From Roseiarcus sp963776665 (GTDB lineage Bacteria; Pseudomonadota; Alphaproteobacteria; Rhizobiales; Beijerinckiaceae), in assembly GCA_963776665.1 (NCBI GenBank), contig CAVZNQ010000033.1:1-64000 (forward strand): a stretch of DNA of 64,000 nt. The letters are read 5' to 3'. The notes under the pieces were generated by a model that saw nothing but the letters and a program-made list of their open reading frames with translations, was not told the DNA's origin and did not search any database. The position numbers and the translations under genes are program-made. Shown here in pieces: positions 35,741 to 46,024 of the stretch; positions within the stretch are counted from its first letter, which is position 1; every line of letters starts with the position of its first letter.

Positions 35741-36679
35741 TCAGTTCGAGGGAAGGAAGGGGCGCCCGAGGCAGGCCGGCGCCTCGCTGCCGGCGACGCC
35801 GCGCGACGATATGACCGCGAGAACGACAACCGCCATGATGTAGGGCATCGAAGCCCAGAACTGCGATGGCAGGAACGAAAAACCCGAGGCCTTCGCATAA
35901 AGCTCGAGTGTCATCAGGATGCCGAAGAAGTAAGCGCCCGCCAGCAGGCGGCCGGCGCGCCAGCCGGAGAACACCACCAGCGCCAACGCGATCCAGCCGC
36001 GTCCCGCAGTCATCTGCTCGGCCCACATCGGCGTGATCACCATCGAGAAATAGGACCCGCCGATCCCGGCGAGCGCGCCGCCGAAGGCGATCGCGCCATA
36101 GCGGATCGCGATCACCGGATAGCCGATCGAATGGGCGGAGACGTCGTTTTCGCCGACCGCGCGCAGTATGAGGCCGGCGCGGGTGCGGTTCAGGAACCAG
36201 CCGACGGCGAAGACCATGAAGAGCGCGAAATAGACCAGCGGGCTATAGCCGAAAATGACCCGCCAGACCGGATCGTCCGCAAGCCCCTCGGGAAAGATCG
36301 AGTTGAACGGCGGAATAACTGCGCCAACATAGCCCGAGCCGATCAGCGACGAGAGGCCGATGCCGAAGATGGTAAGCGCCAAACCGGTCGCCACCTGGTT
36401 AGAGCCCAGCGTCAGGATCAGCACGGCGAACAGCATCGAGGAAAGAGCGCCGGCGGCGGCGGCGCAAACGACGCCCGCCCAGGGCGCGAAGTCGCCGAGA
36501 CTTTCGCCAAAGGTGAGCGCGACCGCAAAACCGGTCACCGCGCCGATCAGCATCATGCCTTCGACGCCCAGATTGAGCACCCCGCTCTTCTCGACCACGA
36601 GCTCGCCGGTCGCCGCGAGCAGGATCGGCGTCGTCACGCCGACCACCGTCACCAGCGCGTCGATGATGAAGGTCAGCAT
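35741..36679 (-). CDS. BMP-type ABC transporter permease, second subunit
   Basis: 312 aa, about eight membrane helices. LNLGVEGMMLIGAVTGFAVAL and NQVATGLALTIFGIGLSSLIGSGYVGA are typical of the YufQ/NupQ-type permease of nucleoside importers. The start codon shares one base with the stop of the first permease (TGATG), indicating translational coupling. The binding-protein gene follows after 31 bp. Confidence 0.9.
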   Translation of the reverse strand: MLTFIIDALVTVVGVTTPILLAATGELVVEKSGVLNLGVEGMMLIGAVTGFAVALTFGESLGDFAPWAGVVCAAAAGALSSMLFAVLILTLGSNQVATGLALTIFGIGLSSLIGSGYVGAVIPPFNSIFPEGLADDPVWRVIFGYSPLVYFALFMVFAVGWFLNRTRAGLILRAVGENDVSAHSIGYPVIAIRYGAIAFGGALAGIGGSYFSMVITPMWAEQMTAGRGWIALALVVFSGWRAGRLLAGAYFFGILMTLELYAKASGFSFLPSQFWASMPYIMAVVVLAVISSRGVAGSEAPACLGRPFLPSN

Positions 36680-37774
36680 CAGGCGACCGCCTCCGCCGGC
36701 GCCAGCCGTGGCGCGTCGCGGACGATCCTCAGCCGGTAACGGATGAGAATGTCGCTCGCGAGGATGAAGAAGAGCATCGTCGCCTGGAAGATCCCGGCGG
36801 TCGCCTCGGGCACGTGGACGGCCGTCTGCGCCACCTGCCCGCCGACATAGGTGACGGCGAGAATCAGTCCGGCGAGAAAGACGCCGATCGGATTGAGGCG
36901 GCCGAGAAACGAGACGATGATGGCGGTGAAGCCGTAGCCGGACGGAAATCCGAGGTTGATCTGCCCGAGCTGGCTCATCACTTCGAGAATGCCGGCGAGC
37001 CCGGCCATTCCGCCGCTGATCATCAAGGTCGTCCACACCGTGCGCGAGGCGTCAAAGCCGCCGTAGCGCGCCGCGCTCGGTGCGGCGCCGACCGTACGCA
37101 CCGAGAAGCCGTAGACGGAGCGGGTCGTAAGCAGCCAGAACACCAGCGTCAGCACGATGGCGACGACAAGGCCCGGCGGAATTGCGGTTCCCGGGAATGA
37201 CGTGCGGCAATTGCTGCGCGGCGGTCAGCGGCGGGGTCTGGGGGAAATTGTGGCCGTTCGGATCCTTCCACGGTCCCCCGATCAAGTAGCTGAGCACCTG
37301 CAGCGCGACATAGACCAGCATCAGGGTCGAGAGCACCTCGGACACCCGGTAGCGGGTCCTCAGCAGAGCCGGGATCGCCGCCCAGGCCATGCCGCCGAGA
37401 ATCCCTGCCGCCATCATCAGCGGAATGATCCAAAGTCCTTCGGCGTTGGGCAGGGCGAAGGCGACCCCGGCGCCGGCGATCGCGCCGATGATGTATTGGC
37501 CTTCGGCGCCGATGTTCCAGATCTTGGCCTGGTTGCCGAGCGAGAGGCCGAGGGCGATGATGATCAGGGGCGCGGCCTTGGTCATCACGTCGACCCACTT
37601 ATAGGGTGCGACGATGGGCGTGATGAAGGTCTCGTAGATCGCGTGCGGCCCGTCGAAGCCGATCAGTTCAAAGATGATCGCGCCGAGCAGCATAGTGAGC
37701 AGCACGGATGCGACCGGCGTCGCCACCTGCATGAACCGGCTTGGCGTCAGCCGCTTTTCAAGCCGGATGCGCAT
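36679..37774 (-). pseudogene. BMP-type ABC transporter permease, first subunit, frameshifted
   Basis: The N-terminal frame gives SVLLTMLLGAIIFELIGFDGPHAIYETFI, LGLSLGNQAKIWNIGAEGQYIIGAIAG and SEVLSTLMLVYVALQVLSYLIGGPWKDP. The C-terminal frame resumes with VFWLLTTRSVYGFSVRTVGAAPSAARYGG and ends in the last helices. The break is at the CCC run 37190-37192: dropping one base restores HVIPGTAIPPGLVV. Length is 1096 bp (3n+1). As the operon is otherwise intact and overlaps are preserved, a sequencing indel is more likely than real loss. Confidence 0.87.
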
Positions 37775-39323
37775 GCAGGGCCTCTGTCATTTCGACCGTC
37801 GCCGCCGGATCTCCGTGCACGCCTCCCATGAGCAGGCCGATCTCTTCGATCGAGACTTCGCCGACCTTCATCGGCGCCGACAGGCGGCCGAGATTGATGA
37901 CCGCGATGGTGTCGCAAAGCGTGAGAAGCTCGTCGAGATCCTGCGAGATGACCATGACCGCCGAGCCGCGCGCCGCGAGATCGACGATCGCCTGGTGGAT
38001 CGCGGCGGCCGCGCCGGCGTCCACCCCCCAGGTCGGTTGGCAGACGACCAGCGCCTCCGGGCGCTGGAGGATCTCGCGCCCCATGATGAATTTCTGCAGG
38101 TTGCCGCCCGAGAGCGAGCCCGCGAGCGCGCCGGGGCCGGTCGCTTTGACCGTATAGGCGCCGATGACCTCGGCGGCGTAATTCGTCGCCTTGGTCGGGT
38201 CGATGAGGCCGAAACGCACCATCTCCATGCGGTCGCGCCCGGTGAGCGATCCGTTGTCGGTGAGTGAGAACTCGCCGACCGCCGCGTGGCCGTTGCGCTC
38301 CTCGGGCACCGCACATAAGCCCAGGCCGCGCCGCTCATTGACGCCGCGCCGGCCAACATCGGCGCCGGCAAGCGTGATAGCCTCCGGCCTTGGCGCAAGC
38401 GTCTCGCCGCTCAACGCGCTCAACAGCTCGTTCTGCCCGTTGCCGGCGACGCCGGCGACGCCGAAGATCTCGCCCGCCCTAACCTCGAGCGCGACATCCT
38501 GCAGCGCCACGCCGAATTCGCTCGGCTTTGGCAGGCTCAAGCCCTGCGCCGCGAGCTTCGGTTGGCCGAAGCCGCGTGCGGCGGGCTTGGCGATTTCCTT
38601 GAGATTGGCCCCGATCATCATCTCGGCCATCGAGCGCGACGTTTCCCGCTTCGGATCGCAGTGGGCGACGACCTTGCCGCCGCGCAGGATGGTCGCGGTG
38701 TCGCAGAGCGCGACGATCTCGTGCAGCTTGTGCGAGATGTAGAGGATCGAGCAGCCGCTCCCGGCGAGCTTCCGCAAGGTCTCGAACAGCTGCTCGACCT
38801 CCTGCGGCGTCAGCACCGAGGTCGGCTCGTCCATGATCAGGAGCCGAGGGTTGAGGAGCAGCGCCCGCACGATCTCGATCCGCTGGCGCTCGCCGACGCT
38901 GAGCGTCGAGACGATGCGGCGCGGGTCGAGCTTGAGCTGGTAGGCCTCGAGCACCCGGTTGAACTCGGCGAGGAGCTCGCGCGAGGAGAGATGCGAGTCG
39001 AGGCCAAGCGCGATGTTTTCGAGAACCGTCATCGCCTCGAACAGCGAGAAATGCTGGAACACCATGCCGATGCCGAGGCGCCGGGCGGCGCGGGGGTTCG
39101 AGATCCGCACCGTCGAGCCGTCGAAGATGATCTGCCCCTCGTCCGGGGCGAGGATGCCGTAGATCATCTTGACCAGGGTCGATTTCCCCGCCCCGTTCTC
39201 GCCCAGTAAGGCGTGAATCTCGCCCGGCTTGACGCTGAGATTGACGTTGTCGTTGGCGCGGACGCCGGGAAAGGACTTGCTGACGCCGGTGAGCTTGAGC
39301 CGCAAGGGCGCTTCGACATTCAC
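37758..39323 (-). CDS. BMP-type ABC transporter ATP-binding protein (two ABC domains)
   Basis: 521 aa with two nucleotide-binding domains. First: Walker A GENGAGKS, FQHFSLFEAMTVLENIALG, signature LSVGERQRIEIVRALL, Walker B LLIMDEPTS. Second: degenerate Walker A (GVAGNGQNELL), NERRGLGLCAVPEERNGHA and signature LSGGNLQKFIMGRE. This degenerate second site is usual in the sugar/nucleoside ABC families. Energises import in the inner membrane. It is the first gene of the operon; its last 17 bp overlap the permease start. Confidence 0.93.
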   Translation of the reverse strand: MNVEAPLRLKLTGVSKSFPGVRANDNVNLSVKPGEIHALLGENGAGKSTLVKMIYGILAPDEGQIIFDGSTVRISNPRAARRLGIGMVFQHFSLFEAMTVLENIALGLDSHLSSRELLAEFNRVLEAYQLKLDPRRIVSTLSVGERQRIEIVRALLLNPRLLIMDEPTSVLTPQEVEQLFETLRKLAGSGCSILYISHKLHEIVALCDTATILRGGKVVAHCDPKRETSRSMAEMMIGANLKEIAKPAARGFGQPKLAAQGLSLPKPSEFGVALQDVALEVRAGEIFGVAGVAGNGQNELLSALSGETLAPRPEAITLAGADVGRRGVNERRGLGLCAVPEERNGHAAVGEFSLTDNGSLTGRDRMEMVRFGLIDPTKATNYAAEVIGAYTVKATGPGALAGSLSGGNLQKFIMGREILQRPEALVVCQPTWGVDAGAAAAIHQAIVDLAARGSAVMVISQDLDELLTLCDTIAVINLGRLSAPMKVGEVSIEEIGLLMGGVHGDPAATVEMTEALHAHPA

Positions 39324-39532
39324 CGGGACAGAACCTCGTTCCCTCTGGCCTCTCTGCCGGCACGCCGGCGCCCGGGCGTCGACGCAAGAATCGCGCCGCA
39401 GGACCAGCGCCGCGGTTGCGCCATCTCGGCTGTCCTCCGGCCCTGCGGCACCTCTTTTCTGACCGTAACGACCCGGCGCGCCGTGTCAAATGAAGGATGC
39501 GCAACGCTGGGGATGACTTTGGACGCGGCCGC

Positions 39533-41299
39533 TCACTCGGGCAATCCGAGCAGGCGCGCGCCGTTCGCGAAGTTCTCGGCGAGCGGCGACGCCAATCCGA
39601 ACTCGGAGAAGACCCGGATGCGGAACCCCGGCTCGAGCTCAAGCCCGCGCTTGAGCGGCGCCTGCGCCTCCGCCACGCGGCCGGCCAGCCCCAGCGCGAT
39701 CGCGTGGAAGAACGCCAATAAGCTGTGGTCGGGGTTGATTTCCGCACCCCGGGCGAATGAGACGGCCGCCTCGTCGTAGCGCCCCTCGCTGATCGCCGCC
39801 ATTCCGAGCGCGAGGTGCGCCTCGAACGCCTTGGGGTCAAAGGGGCTGAGCCTCAAGGCCCTGTTGGCGTGGATGGCCACCGCCTTTGGCCTGTCGGCGA
39901 AGGCGTTCACGAGAGCCCCGTAATAGTGGGCCATTGCGCATGACGGGTTGAGCGAGATCGCTCGCTCGATCGCGCTGAGCGCCGTCGCATGGTCCTTGCT
40001 GAGGACGATGGTCACCCATCCCGCCACCGCCAGTGACGCGGCGTCGTCCGCATCGCTGGCGAGGGCCCGGCGCGCATGCGCGAGCGCCACGGTCCTGTCC
40101 GCCTCATCGAACCCGCCGCGGGTGAAGCACCATTCGTGACACCAGGCGAGATGGGCGTGGGCAGCGACATAGTCCGGCTCGAGACGAAGCGCCTTTTCGA
40201 GCAGAGGAATGGCTTTTCTGCCTTCGTCAGGCATGTGGGATTGCATGTGCGGTATTGCGCGCAGGAAGAGATCGTAGGCGTCGAGGCTCTCGGGGCGCTT
40301 GCGACGGGAGCGCTCGATCTCGGAACGGCGAACGCTCGGTTCTATGATTCCGATCACCCGGTCGGTGATCTGGTCCTGCAATTCGAACACGTCCTCGAAA
40401 GCGCCGTCGTATTTGTCGGCCCACAGATGCGCCCCAGTCCGCGCCTCCACGAGCTGGGCCGTGATGCGCACGCGCGCGCCGGCCTTCCGCACGCTGCCCT
40501 CGAGTATGTAGCGCACGCCGAGGTCTCGGCTTACCTGGCGCACGTCGACCGCCTTGCCCCGATAGATGAAACTCGAATTTCGCGCGATCACGAACAGCCA
40601 TTTGATCCGCGATAGCCCGGTCACAAGGTCGTCGGCGATTCCATCGGCGAAATAGTCCTGCTCCGCGTCGCCGCTCATGTTCTGGAATGGCAGCACAGCG
40701 ATGGAAGGCTTTTCCGGCGACGCGACGGGAGGGGCTGACTCCTGCGCGGCGGGCTCGCCCTTCGTAACGAAACTGCCCGCGGGCAGGAGATGGGCGCGCA
40801 TCGGACGGGCGATATTCTTGAGCTGCTGCTCGCCGAGATCGACGAAGGTTTCGCTCAGCCGGTCGCGCGCCAGGCGCCAGGCGTCCTCCGAGAGCACGAT
40901 GCCGCCCGGTTCGCAGATCGCCTCAAGGCGGGCGGCGATATTGACGCCGTCGCCCATGAGGTCGCCGTCGCTTTCCTCGACCACGTCGCCGAGATGGACG
41001 CCGATCCGGAACTCAATCCGCCGGTCGGGCGGCAGGCCGGCGTTGCGCCCGCGCATGCCGTCCTGCATCTCGATCGCGCATCGCACCGCATCGACGACGC
41101 TGCGGAACTCGGCGAGAACGCCGTCCCCGGTGCGCTTCACGATCCGGCCATGATGCGCGGCGACCGCGGGATCGATCACGTCGCCGCGCACCGCCCGGAT
41201 CCGCGCAAGCGTGCGTTCTTCGTCCCGGCTCGCGAGGCGGCTATAGCCGACCACGTCGGCGGCGAGGATCGCGGCGAGCTTTCTCGTCTCGGTCATCAA
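39533..41299 (-). CDS. Class III adenylate/guanylate cyclase with TPR repeats
   Basis: 588 aa. Cyclase domain (residues 1-170): AAILAADVVGYSRLASRDEE with the metal Asp, VKRTGDGVLAEF, FRIGVHLGDVVEESDGDLMGDGVNIAARLEA. Then a region typical of these proteins (SIAVLPFQNMSGDAEQDYFADGIADDLVTGLSRI...RYILEGSVRK) and C-terminal TPR repeats (ALRLEPDYVAAHAHLAW, AISLNPSCAMAHYYGA). It would make cAMP in response to a signal sensed through the TPR part. Such genes are multicopy in Rhizobiales. No neighbour explains its input. Confidence 0.88.
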   Translation of the reverse strand: MMTETRKLAAILAADVVGYSRLASRDEERTLARIRAVRGDVIDPAVAAHHGRIVKRTGDGVLAEFRSVVDAVRCAIEMQDGMRGRNAGLPPDRRIEFRIGVHLGDVVEESDGDLMGDGVNIAARLEAICEPGGIVLSEDAWRLARDRLSETFVDLGEQQLKNIARPMRAHLLPAGSFVTKGEPAAQESAPPVASPEKPSIAVLPFQNMSGDAEQDYFADGIADDLVTGLSRIKWLFVIARNSSFIYRGKAVDVRQVSRDLGVRYILEGSVRKAGARVRITAQLVEARTGAHLWADKYDGAFEDVFELQDQITDRVIGIIEPSVRRSEIERSRRKRPESLDAYDLFLRAIPHMQSHMPDEGRKAIPLLEKALRLEPDYVAAHAHLAWCHEWCFTRGGFDEADRTVALAHARRALASDADDAASLAVAGWVTIVLSKDHATALSAIERAISLNPSCAMAHYYGALVNAFADRPKAVAIHANRALRLSPFDPKAFEAHLALGMAAISEGRYDEAAVSFARGAEINPDHSLLAFFHAIALGLAGRVAEAQAPLKRGLELEPGFRIRVFSEFGLASPLAENFANGARLLGLPE

Positions 41300-41406
41300 C
41301 CTATCCTGGCTCGCACTGCGACCCTAACACGAGCCGACCCGCGGCGGGAGACGTGATCCGGGCGGCGTGGTAGCAAGCGCCTCCGCATCTCCTGGAGCCT
41401 CCGTCC

Positions 41407-41907
41407 ATGACCGCCGCGTCGCCTCGCCCGTATGATGAGGCGCTGCTGCGCCAGGCCTTTGAGGTCGCCAGGCGCTCGCGCGCCGCTGGCGACCACCCGT
41501 TCGGCTCGGTCCTCGCCGACGGCGAGGGAAACCTCCTTATGGAGCAGGGCAACGGGTACACGAGCGAGGGCGGCGATCGCACCGCCCACGCCGAGCGCCT
41601 GCTCGCCTCGCGGGCGGCGCGGGCCTACGACCTCAAGTTCCTGGCGCGATGCACGCTCTACACGTCGGCCGAGCCGTGCGCGATGTGTTCGGGCGCGATC
41701 TACTGGGCGGGGATCGGCCGCGTCGTCTTCGGCCAGACCGAGAAGGGGCTGAAGGAGCAGACCGGAGCCCACGAGGAAAACCCGACCCTCGACCTGCCGT
41801 GCGGCCTCGTTTTTGCCGCCGGCCAGCGCCCGACCGAAGTCGTCGGGCCGATGCTCGAGGAGGAGGCGGCCAAGCTGCAGGCGGATTTCTGGCAGGCGCG
41901 GGAGTAG
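41407..41907 (+). CDS. Nucleoside deaminase (CMP/dCMP deaminase fold)
   Basis: 166 aa, zinc-dependent deaminase of the guanine deaminase/TadA-like group. HAE motif with His61 and Glu63 (DRTAHAERLL) and the PCxxC motif with Cys91 and Cys94 (SAEPCAMCSGAIYW) are intact. YDEALLRQAFEVARRSRAAGDHPFGSVLAD fits nucleoside or base deaminases more than tRNA-specific TadA. Its 3' end (GAHEENPTLDLP...PTEVVGPMLEEEAAKLQADFW) recurs as two degraded copies at 45607-45773 and 47027-47166. Confidence 0.9.
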   Translation: MTAASPRPYDEALLRQAFEVARRSRAAGDHPFGSVLADGEGNLLMEQGNGYTSEGGDRTAHAERLLASRAARAYDLKFLARCTLYTSAEPCAMCSGAIYWAGIGRVVFGQTEKGLKEQTGAHEENPTLDLPCGLVFAAGQRPTEVVGPMLEEEAAKLQADFWQARE

Positions 41908-42050
41908 CGACGAGGGTAGCCCGTTCGATCCCAGGGTGGTCGGAAATTTCCTCCTCGTGCTTGTTCGTCGGAACCATTCGGCAGCGATTCGGGTTTTCGA
42001 AGCAACGCCTCTGCCGGTCTGTCGGCGAGTCCCCGAATGGAGAAGCGCCG

Positions 42051-43241
42051 ATGAAGATCGCGCAAATCGCCCCTCTCGCCGAAAGCTGCCCGCCGCGCCT
42101 GTACGGCGGAACCGAGCGGATCGTTTCCTATCTCACCGAGGAACTCGTGCGGCGAGGACACGAGGTGACACTTTTCGCGAGCGGGGATTCCTGCACGGCG
42201 GCGCAACTTGAGCCTTCTTGCGAAATCGCGCTGCGGCTCGACCCGCGAATCAAGGATCCGATCCCGCATCACATTGTGATGCTCGAAAAGGTGCGGGCGC
42301 TGGCGCCCGAATTCGACGTGCTGCACTTCCATGTCGACGTGCTGCACTATCCCTTCCTGCACGGCTTCGTCGACAAGACGATCACGACGCTGCACGGGCG
42401 GCTCGATCTCGCGGAGTTGAAGCCGGTCTATGCGACCTACCGCCGCGCGCCGCTCGTTTCGATTTCAAACAACCAGCGGTGGCCGATGCCGCCGGTCAAC
42501 TGGGTGGGCAACGTTTATCACGGACTGCCGCGCGACCTCTTGCCCTTCGCGGCTGAACCTCATGAAGGATATCTCGCCTTTCTGGGGCGAATATCGCCCG
42601 AAAAGCGACCCGACCGGGCGATAGAAATTGCCGCGCGCGCGGGGGTAAGGCTCAAGATGGCGGCTAAGGTGGACCGCGTTGACCAGCCCTACTGGGACGA
42701 GGTCATCAAGCCCTTGGTCGATTCCCACCCGAATGTCGAATTTGTCGGCGAGATCAACGAGAGGCAGAAGGCGAAGTTCCTCGGCGAGGCGTCGGCGCTC
42801 ATTTTCCCGATCGACTGGCCCGAGCCTTTCGGCCTCGTCATGATCGAGGCCATGGCGTGCGGCACGCCGGTCATCGCTTTCCGCTCCGGCTCCACGCCGG
42901 AAGTTCTCGAGGACGGCGTCACCGGCTTTCTGGTCGATGATGTTGAGGCGGCCGCGACGGCGGTGGCGCGCGTGCCGAGCCTCAGCCGCGCCAAAGTCCG
43001 GGCGCGTTTCGATGAGCGCTTCGCGATCGAGCGAGTCGCCGAGGATTATCTCGACATTTATCGCGAGGTTGCCCGGCGTCCGATTTGCGAGCGGGCGAAT
43101 TGCGGCGGCTCGACGGACGCAGCTCGTCTTTCCTTCCTCGCTCACCTACGCCAAGCCGTCCGCGCGTCCAGAGCTGGAGCGCCTCGGGCCCCCGCAGGCA
43201 GCGCCGGTCGACTAAGCAGGATGCGATCGGAATCGTGCTGA
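42051..43241 (+). CDS. Glycosyltransferase family 4 protein
   Basis: 396 aa from ATG 42051. GT-B fold: KIAQIAPLAESCPPRLYGGTERIVSYLTEELVRRGHEVTLFASGDS at the N-terminus, FDVLHFHVDVLHYPF, then GYLAFLGRISPEKRPDRAIEIA and the donor-binding FPIDWPEPFGLVMIEAMACGTPVIAFRSGSTPEVLEDG. A retaining transferase of nucleotide-sugars. The last 45 residues are Arg/Ala/Ser-rich and unlike the family, so the true end may have been altered. It is convergent with a debranching-type enzyme that it often accompanies. Confidence 0.9.
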   Translation: MKIAQIAPLAESCPPRLYGGTERIVSYLTEELVRRGHEVTLFASGDSCTAAQLEPSCEIALRLDPRIKDPIPHHIVMLEKVRALAPEFDVLHFHVDVLHYPFLHGFVDKTITTLHGRLDLAELKPVYATYRRAPLVSISNNQRWPMPPVNWVGNVYHGLPRDLLPFAAEPHEGYLAFLGRISPEKRPDRAIEIAARAGVRLKMAAKVDRVDQPYWDEVIKPLVDSHPNVEFVGEINERQKAKFLGEASALIFPIDWPEPFGLVMIEAMACGTPVIAFRSGSTPEVLEDGVTGFLVDDVEAAATAVARVPSLSRAKVRARFDERFAIERVAEDYLDIYREVARRPICERANCGGSTDAARLSFLAHLRQAVRASRAGAPRAPAGSAGRLSRMRSESC

Positions 43242-43248
43242 TCGAAGT

Positions 43249-45472
43249 TCAGTTGATCGTCACCACTTCGATCTCGGCCGGACAGTCGAGCACGTCGACG
43301 ACGAAGCCGTGGTTGGCGCGCGACACTGCAACGTCGACCTTGCCCGCGGGCAGGCTTAACCCCGTGAGGGCGGTTTCGTCGAGGAAGGTTGGCAGCATCG
43401 GCTTGCGAAACACGATGCGGTTCGCCTCCGCCTCGAAGCTCAAGCCGAGGCAGGACTGGAGCAGATACAGCGGCGTGGCCGCCGCCCAGGCCTGAGGGCT
43501 GCAGGCGACCGGATAGACGGTCGGTCCGCGGTTCCGCTGGCGCGGGAAGCCGCAGAAGAGTTCAGGAAGCCTGCGTAAGTCCACATAGGTCGAAGCGCTG
43601 AACAGGCTCTCGAAGACCCGTGCTGTGTCCTCGCGCCTTCCGTAGCGTGCGAAGCCCGCGGCGATCAGGGCATTGTCATGCGGCCAGACCGAGCCGTTGT
43701 GATAGCTCATCGGATTGTAGCGCGCTTCGCCAGACGCGATGGTGCGGATGCCCCAACCGCAAAAGCTCGAACTGCCCATCAGGGCCTGCGCGACGGCCGC
43801 CGCTCGCTCGGGCAGCGCCACGCCAGCGAAGAGCGCATGTCCCGCGTTGGACGCGCGGACGCGGCATGGCTTCTTGTCGCCATCGAGCGCGAGGACGTAG
43901 GAGCCGAGCTCAGCGTCGAAGAACAGCGCGTCGAAGCGCTGGCGTATGGCCTCCGCCTTCGCGCCGTATCCGGCCGCTCGGTCAAGCTGCCCGAGTCGGC
44001 GCATGATGCGCTCGGCGGACCGCCAGGCGGCAAAGACGTAGGCCTGGACTTCGGCGAGCGCGATCGGCCCCCTCGCCAGCGACCCATCGGCGTGAAAAAT
44101 CGCGTCGTAACTGTCCTTCCAGCCCTGGTTGGCCAGACCCTGAACAGTCCGCCGTCCGTATTCGACCAGTCCGTCGCCGTCGCGGTCGCCATATGTCTCG
44201 ATCCAGCCTAGCGCCTTCTCAATATACGGCCAGAGGCGTCGGCAGGTCTCAACATCGTCGGTGCGGTCGAGATATTCTCCCGCCAGCATTACGAAGAGCG
44301 GGGTCGAATCGACGCTGCCGTAGTAGCGGCGAAACGGCACCTCGTGCAGGACCGCCATCTCGCCACGGCGAGCCTCATGTAAGATCTTGCCGGGCTCGGC
44401 GTCCGCGGCCGGATCGACCTCAGTCGCCTGTGTCGCGGCAAGATGGCCAAGCACTCCGCGCGCCACCGTCGGATCGATCCACAACATCATCATCGCGGTG
44501 ATGAGCCCATCCCGGCCAAAAACCGTATTGTACCAAGGGATGCCCGCATAAGGGTAAGGCCCCTCGGGCAGCTCGGTCATCAGCATGTAGAGGTCCGCGG
44601 TCGCGCGACGCGTGGATTCGTTGAACAGGTCGTTGGAGCTTGCGATCGAAACGGCTCGTGAAGCCTTGGCGTGCAATTCACGCCGCGCGTCGCGGAGCGA
44701 AGTGAAATAGGCTCGCACGGGCCTTAGCGCCGAATCCCCGTGCTGGCAGTCGATCTCGACGAAGATCGAGCGCGCCTGCTTCGGCTCGAGTTCTGAGGCT
44801 GAAGACCGCGTGATCGCCGGTAAGAGTCTGCGGGTCCGGATCGAAGCGCAGGGTCGTCGATCTCCGGCGATCGTCGAGGCCGGTATAACTCAGCGTCGCC
44901 CGGCCGGCCCGAATCTCGGGCTCGTGCGGCTGGCCGCGTTTCGGCCGAGCGATCCCGCGCACCTCGAACAGATCGGCGAAATCGGCCGCGAACACGACCC
45001 CGAGGCGCAGGTCGTGCGCAGAATCGTCAAAGTTGTGGATGCAAAGCCGTTCGAAGCAGCCTGCCTTCCACAAGAATCGGGTTCGCCGAATATGGATGAG
45101 ATTGTGCTCCATGGCCCGGCCGTCGTCGTCGAGCATGGCGGGGTTGGCGAGGTCGCAGGTCAGGGTGGCGTTGTCGTCGCGCAGGGTCGAATTCAGCACC
45201 ATCAGGCGACGGTCGTTCAGCGTGATCAAGAAATGCGACAGGTGACGGGTGTCGCAGTAGTAGACCCCTTGCGTTCCCCCCGGCGAGGCGAGTGCGTCGC
45301 CCTTGCTGTCGAATACGCCAAAGGCGTCGCCATGTTTGAGGACCAGCGGCCTGAGTTCCGAGAGCGAGGACGAGGCTGAAACGGCGAACGCGTCGTTTTC
45401 GTGGGCCCTCGGCTCTGTGTTCCGTTCGTGCGCTGTCGGCGCGCTCTTACGATCTTTCTCGCGAACATTCAT
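43249..45472 (-). pseudogene. Amylo-alpha-1,6-glucosidase/glycogen debranching-type protein, frameshifted
   Basis: The N-terminal frame (ATG 45472) gives the GDE N-terminal domain: LKHGDAFGVFDSKGDAL, GVYYCDTRHLSHFLITLNDRRLMVLNSTL, and NLIHIRRTRFLWKAGCFERL. The C-terminal frame gives the (alpha/alpha)6 catalytic part: PYPYAGIPWYNTVFGRDGLITAMMMLW, EMAVLHEVPFRRYYGSVDSTPLFVMLAGEYL, DGLVEYGRRTVQGLANQGWKDS, and PMSYHNGSVWPHDNALIAAG. The break lies at 44788-44800. Length is 2224 bp (3n+1). With the neighbouring GT4 gene this resembles a glucan or trehalose-linked carbohydrate module. Confidence 0.87.
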
Positions 45473-45484
45473 TGCCGATCCCGA

Positions 45485-45606
45485 TCATGAGCGGAACGCG
45501 ATTGCGCCGTCGCTTTCAGTAAAGACCCGTTGGCGCGCCGGATGTTCCAGCCATAGCTCCACGCTTTGGCGGCGCTTATCGGGCGGAAGGTGATCGAAAC
45601 GGCGCC
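45485..45606 (-). pseudogene. 3'-end fragment of an unidentified gene
   Basis: Minus-strand frame ending at TGA 45485 reads RFDHLPPDKRRQSVELWLEHPARQRVFTESDGAIAFRS, protein-like in composition but with no start. It abuts the deaminase fragment immediately to its right, so its 5' part is missing. Family not recognised. Confidence 0.4.
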
Positions 45607-45773
45607 GAGAAGGCGCTCAAGGGCCAGGCCGGAGCCCACGAGGAAAATCCAACCCTCGATCTGCCCGGCGAAATCGTGTTCGCCGGCGGGGGCTCCCCGA
45701 CCGAAGTCGTCGGGCCGATGCTCGAGGACGAGGCGGCCAAGCTGCGGGCGGATTTCAGGACAGCGCGGGGTAG
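45607..45773 (+). pseudogene. Nucleoside deaminase 3'-end fragment (copy 1)
   Basis: The frame reads EKALKGQAGAHEENPTLDLPGEIVFAGG, then SPTEVVGPMLEDEAAKLRADF, matching the last 50 residues of the intact deaminase at 41407-41907. The zinc motifs are absent. One base is missing just before the former stop (GCGCGGGGTAG against GCGCGGGAGTAG), so the frame runs on to 45807. It is closer to copy 2 at 47027 than to the intact gene (shared LPGEIVFAGG), pointing to a lost second deaminase. Confidence 0.75.
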
Positions 45774-46024
45774 CCTCGAAAGGCCCTGTCTTGTCAGGCC
45801 TGAGTGACCGAGTGGGCGGACTTCGGTTGCTCTTCCGATCATGAGCGGGTGATAAATAATATAGGTTGTTTGCGGTCCAGCAACCTATGTGCACGTTGTT
45901 AATACAAAAAAGAAGTGGCGCAAGGTCGATACGTTACGGCGCAGATACGGTGCGTAACCCTACCCATATGAATTTGCGACGATTTGGATTTATCTGCGCC
46001 CTATCCACCTCGGGGGAGGGAGCG

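Larger units (their letters stand above)
45473..46024. other. Degraded intergenic region (gene remnants and hairpin)
   Basis: It holds two gene remnants (45485-45606 minus and 45607-45773 plus, listed separately), then an AT-richer stretch upstream of the PEP-CTERM gene. There, ATAGGTTG/CAACCTAT (45861-45868 and 45881-45888) forms an 8-bp stem with a 12-nt loop. The promoter of the PEP-CTERM gene is probably in 45890-46020, but no clear -35/-10 or sigma-54 pair was found. Confidence 0.5.
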
